A DNA stretch of 17,030 bases from positions 1-17,030 of the forward strand of contig CAJTLD010000058.1 in assembly GCA_910577065.1 (NCBI GenBank), read 5' to 3'. Below are positions 14,757-17,030 of this stretch, piece by piece. Positions within the stretch are counted from its first letter, which is position 1; each line of letters begins with the position of its first letter. A model generated the notes under the pieces. That model ran no database searches. It was not told the origin of the DNA and saw only the letters and a program-made list of their open reading frames with translations. The stretch is from an uncultured Lachnospiraceae bacterium (lineage in GTDB: Bacteria; Bacillota; Clostridia; Lachnospirales; Lachnospiraceae). A program made the position numbers and the translations under genes.

Positions 14757-14969
14757 GTTGTTGAAAGCAAGCAGAGTGTCCGCTCTCACCGAAGCGCAAT
14801 TGGGCGACTTATGGTTCATAATTCAGGCAGCGCTTTTATGCTGTTTTGAAACGCATGATAGTGGATAGGTATGCTGTCCACTTTTTTATTTGCCGCAAAG
14901 TGAAGTCTGTTTGTTGCTTGCCCGTATCCGGGGGATATGTGCGGCGGCGATTATTTTAAAATGTATTTT
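14757..14969 (+). ncRNA. Structured infC operon leader (candidate L20 autoregulatory leader)
   Basis: The gap between the flagellar tail and infC is 283 bp, and its transcribed part can fold well. AAGCGC at 14792-14797 pairs with GCGCTT at 14830-14835, closing a domain that contains TTATG/CATAA (14809-14821). A hairpin ATGC...GCAT follows (14838-14856), then a terminator-like stem with a T-run (14861-14887). Further down, TATCC/GGATA (14925-14937) forms another small stem. In Firmicutes the infC-rpmI-rplT operon is commonly controlled by ribosomal protein L20 binding to such a leader and causing premature termination; rplT is in this operon. Assignment to that leader family is by position and layout, not by a covariance search. 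Confidence 0.6.
14861..14887 (+). terminator. Attenuator-like terminator in the infC leader
   Basis: GTGGAT (14861-14866) pairs with GTCCAC (14876-14881), with one G-T pair and a 9-nt loop, followed immediately by six T (14882-14887). It is about 100 nt before infC and after the leader promoter, so it fits conditional early termination. ATGC at 14871-14874, in its loop, could alternatively pair with GCAT at 14853-14856. Confidence 0.6.
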
Positions 14970-14976
14970 GGAGGTG
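14970..14976 (+). promoter_or_regulatory. Ribosome-binding site that selects the ATT start of infC
   Basis: GGAGGTG at 14970-14976 is a strong Shine-Dalgarno sequence. It is 7 nt from the ATT at 14984, an ideal distance, but 19 nt from the first in-frame ATG at 14996, which is too far. It therefore points to the ATT codon. Confidence 0.8.
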
Positions 14977-14983
14977 CACAACC

Positions 14984-15490
14984 ATTAGCGAATTAATGAT
15001 TAATGAACAGATCAGGGACAGGGAGATCCGTCTGATCGGAGTAAACGGAGAACAGCTTGGAATCATGCCAACGAGGGAAGCCATGAAGCTGGCCGAGGCA
15101 GCAGAACTTGATTTGGTGAAAATTGCCCCGACTGCAAAGCCGCCTGTATGTAAGATTATTGATTATGGAAAGTACAGGTATGAACTGGCAAGAAAAGAAA
15201 AAGAAGCTAAGAAGAAGCAGAAGGTTGTCGAGGTTAAGGAAATTCGTATGTCACCAAATATTGAATCCAATGATTTGCAGACCAAAACGAATGCGGCAAA
15301 GAAATTCCTTACAAAAGGTAACAAAGTAAAAGTCACACTGCGTTTTCGAGGACGTGAGATGACCCACATGCAGAGCAGCAAGCACATCTTAGATGATTTT
15401 GCGGAAAGCCTTGCAGACGTAGCAATAATAGAGAAAGCGCCGAAAGTGGAAGGCAGAAGCATCAGCATGGTGCTTTCAGAGAAAAAATAG
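14984..15490 (+). CDS. infC: Translation initiation factor IF-3 (ATT start)
   Basis: IF-3 binds the 30S subunit, prevents early 50S joining and proofreads the start codon. Read from ATT 14984 the product has 168 residues and begins (M)SELMINEQIRDREIRL. The N-domain contains INEQIRDREIRLIGVNGEQL and the family signature KIIDYGKYRYELARK. A Lys-rich linker helix follows (about 65-82), then the C-domain (VKEIRMSPNIESNDLQTKTN, KVKVTLRFRGREMTHMQ). The ATT is chosen because the only good ribosome site serves it. Non-standard AUU starts are a known feature of infC, letting IF-3 repress its own translation. If ATG 14996 were used, the protein would be 164 residues. rpmI follows after 22 bp. Confidence 0.95.
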   Translation: MSELMINEQIRDREIRLIGVNGEQLGIMPTREAMKLAEAAELDLVKIAPTAKPPVCKIIDYGKYRYELARKEKEAKKKQKVVEVKEIRMSPNIESNDLQTKTNAAKKFLTKGNKVKVTLRFRGREMTHMQSSKHILDDFAESLADVAIIEKAPKVEGRSISMVLSEKK

Positions 15491-15512
15491 CATTTTTAAG
15501 GAGGAAATAACT

Positions 15513-15710
15513 ATGCCCAAAATGAAAACCAGCAGAGCAGCTGCAAAACGCTTTAAAGTTACAGGAACAGGGAAATTAAAGAGAAATAAAGCTTATAAGA
15601 GCCACATCTTAACAAAGAAGAGCCCCAAGACCAAGAGGAACCTCAGGAAGCCGGCAATTACGGACGCTTCCAACGTTAAGACTATGAAGAAGATTTTACC
15701 GTATTTATAG
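15513..15710 (+). CDS. rpmI: Ribosomal protein L35 (bL35)
   Basis: A 65-residue, very basic protein with the typical start MPKMKTSRAAAKRFKVTGTG and the conserved KRNKAYKSHILTKKSPKTKR. The C-terminus (MKKILPYL) is also typical. It is a component of the 50S subunit. AAGGAGG at 15498-15504 is 8 nt upstream of the ATG. It lies between infC and rplT, the invariant operon order, and should share the leader control upstream of infC. Confidence 0.98.
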   Translation: MPKMKTSRAAAKRFKVTGTGKLKRNKAYKSHILTKKSPKTKRNLRKPAITDASNVKTMKKILPYL

Positions 15711-15734
15711 GAATCAGTTAAGGAGGAATAGAAA

Positions 15735-16091
15735 ATGGCAAGAGTGAAAGGCGGATTAAATGCCAGAAAAAAACACAATAGAATTTTAAAATTGGCCAAG
15801 GGCTACAGAGGAGCCAGATCCAAACAGTACAGGGTTGCGAAGCAGTCCGTTATGAGGGCTTTGGCAACGTCTTATTCCGGAAGGAAAGAAAGAAAGCGGC
15901 AGTTCCGCCGTTTGTGGATTGCCCGTATCAATGCGGCGGCAAGGATAAACGGGATTTCTTACAGCCAGTTTATGTACGGCTTAAAGTTAGCCGGAGTGGA
16001 TATGAACCGCAAGATGTTGGCAGAACTTGCAGTCAGCGATGCGGAAGGTTTTGCAACATTAGCGGAACTTGCAAAGAGCAAGGTAGCATAA
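15735..16091 (+). CDS. rplT: Ribosomal protein L20 (bL20)
   Basis: A 118-residue basic protein of normal length, required early in 50S assembly by binding 23S rRNA. It has the start MARVKGGLNARKKHNRILKL and the extended, basic N-terminal helix (AKGYRGARSKQYRVAKQSVM). The family signature is KRQFRRLWIARINAAAR at 54-70, and the globular C-domain contains GISYSQFMYGLKLAGVDMNR. AAGGAGG at 15720-15726 is 8 nt before the ATG. In Firmicutes L20 is also the repressor of this operon, through the leader upstream of infC; a candidate for that leader is present here. Confidence 0.98.
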   Translation: MARVKGGLNARKKHNRILKLAKGYRGARSKQYRVAKQSVMRALATSYSGRKERKRQFRRLWIARINAAARINGISYSQFMYGLKLAGVDMNRKMLAELAVSDAEGFATLAELAKSKVA

Positions 16092-16108
16092 GTTTTTGTG
16101 AAAAGCGG

Positions 16109-16124
16109 ACAGGCAGAGGCCTGT
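16109..16124 (+). repeat. Hairpin before the rplT terminator
   Basis: ACAGGC (16109-16114) and GCCTGT (16119-16124) form a perfect 6-bp stem with an AGAG loop, followed by TT and then A-rich sequence. It lies 17 bp after the rplT stop and 3 bp before the main terminator stem. It may protect the 3' end or assist termination. Confidence 0.55.
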
Positions 16125-16127
16125 TTA

Positions 16128-16164
16128 AAAAGAATCCTGAAATTTCAGGATTCTTTTATTTTTT
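16128..16164 (+). terminator. Intrinsic terminator of the infC-rpmI-rplT operon
   Basis: A 30-bp perfect inverted repeat at 16128-16157 (arms AAAGAATCCTGAAA... and its complement) is followed by a T-rich tract, TTTTATTTTTT, within 16154-16164. The A-rich 5' arm and T-rich 3' arm could act on both strands. It separates rplT from the galE promoter. Confidence 0.93.
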
Positions 16165-16186
16165 GCTAGGAATCGTGTTTAAAACG

Positions 16187-16195
16187 TGGTATGAT
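16187..16195 (+). promoter_or_regulatory. Extended -10 promoter of galE
   Basis: TGGTATGAT at 16187-16195 is an extended -10 (TGn plus TATGAT, one mismatch from TATAAT). The region 17 bp upstream (TAGGAA, 16167-16172) is a poor -35, so the extended -10 would carry recognition. The start of transcription would be near 16202, leaving a leader of about 25 nt before galE. Confidence 0.55.
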
Positions 16196-16226
16196 AGTTA
16201 TAATTATGAAAAAGGAGGAATTTTCT

Positions 16227-17030
16227 ATGGCAATTTTGGTAACAGGCGGCGCCGGCTATATCGGCAGCCATACGTGTGTGGAAATGTTAAACGCTGGATA
16301 TGAGGTAGTTGTATTGGATAACCTTTCCAATTCCAGTGAGAAGTCTTTGGAACGCGTAAAACAGATTACGGGCAAAGAAGTTACATTTTATAAAGGGGAC
16401 ATTTTAGACCGCGATATTTTGAAGAAAGTTCTCGAAACAGAAAAGATTGAAAGCTGCATCCACTTTGCAGGTTTAAAAGCAGTCGGTGAATCTGTGGCAA
16501 AACCATGGGAGTATTACAACAATAACATTGCCGGTACGCTTTCCCTGGTCGATGAGATGCGCCAACACGGCTGCAAAAATATTATTTTTTCATCCTCTGC
16601 AACGATTTACGGCGATCCGGCTATTATCCCGATTACCGAAGAGTGCCCGAAGGGCGTCTGCACAAACCCGTACGGCTGGTCGAAGTCGATGTTAGAACAG
16701 ATATTGAGCGATATGCAGAAAGCGGATCCGGAATGGAACGTCATTTTGCTTCGTTATTTCAACCCAATCGGCGCGCATAAGAGCGGCTTAATCGGTGAAA
16801 ACCCGAACGGGATCCCGAATAATTTAATGCCGTATATTACGCAGGTTGCCGTTGGCAAGTTAAAAGAATTAGGCGTTTTCGGCGATGATTACGATACGCC
16901 GGACGGAACGGGCGTGAGAGATTATATCCATGTTGTCGATCTGGCGATTGGCCATGTAAAGGCAATTAACAAGTTAAAGGAAAATGTCGGGCTTGGCATT
17001 TACAACCTTGGGACGGGTACCGGGTACCGC
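16227..17030 (+). CDS. galE: UDP-glucose 4-epimerase GalE (partial, 3' end outside window)
   Basis: Interconverts UDP-glucose and UDP-galactose (Leloir pathway and supply of galactose for cell-surface glycans), using bound NAD+. The first 268 codons are present; the full family length is about 338. The Rossmann motif TGGAGYIGSH has glycines 7, 10 and 13. NAD-binding D31 follows in VVLDNLSNS. The catalytic residues S124 (SSSATIYGD), Y149 and K153 (NPYGWSKSMLEQ) fall at the same numbers as in the Escherichia coli enzyme. RYFNPIGAH and GTGVRDYIHVVDLA are also typical. AAGGAGG at 16212-16218 is 8 nt before the ATG. It has its own promoter after the rplT terminator, so it is an independent unit. 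Confidence 0.97.
   Translation, partial: MAILVTGGAGYIGSHTCVEMLNAGYEVVVLDNLSNSSEKSLERVKQITGKEVTFYKGDILDRDILKKVLETEKIESCIHFAGLKAVGESVAKPWEYYNNNIAGTLSLVDEMRQHGCKNIIFSSSATIYGDPAIIPITEECPKGVCTNPYGWSKSMLEQILSDMQKADPEWNVILLRYFNPIGAHKSGLIGENPNGIPNNLMPYITQVAVGKLKELGVFGDDYDTPDGTGVRDYIHVVDLAIGHVKAINKLKENVGLGIYNLGTGTGYR

Noticed and set aside
14996..14998. ATG as the infC start
   Set aside because: The ribosome site is 19 nt upstream, too far, while ATT 14984 is at the ideal 7 nt and non-ATG starts are known for infC. It remains a possible alternative.
15914..16303. Open frame on the + strand overlapping rplT, the terminator and galE
   Set aside because: It runs out of frame through two well-supported genes and through a strong intrinsic terminator, so it cannot be a real gene.
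1..17030. Mobile elements, CRISPR arrays, tRNA or rRNA genes, or a new defence system
   Set aside because: No transposase, integrase, repeat-spacer pattern, cloverleaf or rRNA-like stretch was seen. The genes form a standard motility and translation context with even base composition.

Overview
The window is a late-flagellar/chemotaxis gene cluster followed by a translation operon, from a low-to-moderate-GC member of the Firmicutes (Bacillota), most likely a motile Clostridia of the Lachnospiraceae type. Three things support this: strong AGGAGG ribosome-binding sites, the Bacillus/Clostridium gene order (fliY/fliN, cheY, fliO, fliP, fliQ, fliR, flhB, flhA, flhF, flhG ... cheC, cheD, sigma-28), and the infC-rpmI-rplT operon with an RNA leader. 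All genes seen lie on the + strand.

Region 1 (1-4077) starts inside the C-terminus of the FliN/FliY switch protein. It continues with cheY and the core of the flagellar type III export gate: fliO, fliP, fliQ, fliR, flhB. Region 2 (4089-8344) holds flhA and the regulators of flagellar placement and number, flhF (SRP-type GTPase) and flhG (MinD-type ATPase). FlhG carries the DQAxxLR activator motif at its N-terminus. Region 3 (8358-11339) holds a PilZ/YcgR-like c-di-GMP receptor, cheC (two intact phosphatase sites), cheD, a small membrane protein of unknown function and the sigma-28 gene. cheB, cheA and cheW, found at this place in Bacillus, are absent, and the PilZ gene stands there instead.

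Region 4 (11388-14700) is the less-described tail: a FapA/DUF342 protein, a lysine-rich 105-residue unknown, a SwrB-like single-pass membrane coiled-coil protein, and a membrane protein that keeps only the LysM-like part of MltG. The two gaps around the 105-residue gene each carry perfect inverted repeats. Many genes overlap by 4 bp or sit within about 20 bp, and no terminator is visible from 160 to 14700, so this stretch is probably one long transcript.

Region 5 (14701-16164) has a vegetative-type promoter with an extended -10, a structured leader of about 225 nt ending in an attenuator-like terminator, then infC, rpmI and rplT, closed by a strong intrinsic terminator. infC appears to start at a non-standard ATT codon. 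Region 6 (16165-17030) is a separate promoter and the first 268 codons of galE, cut by the window end.

No mobile element, CRISPR array, tRNA or rRNA was seen. The window is mostly well-known biology. The more novel parts are the accessory flagellar tail genes with their intergenic hairpins, the long periplasmic extension of FliP, and the translational/attenuation signals in front of infC.
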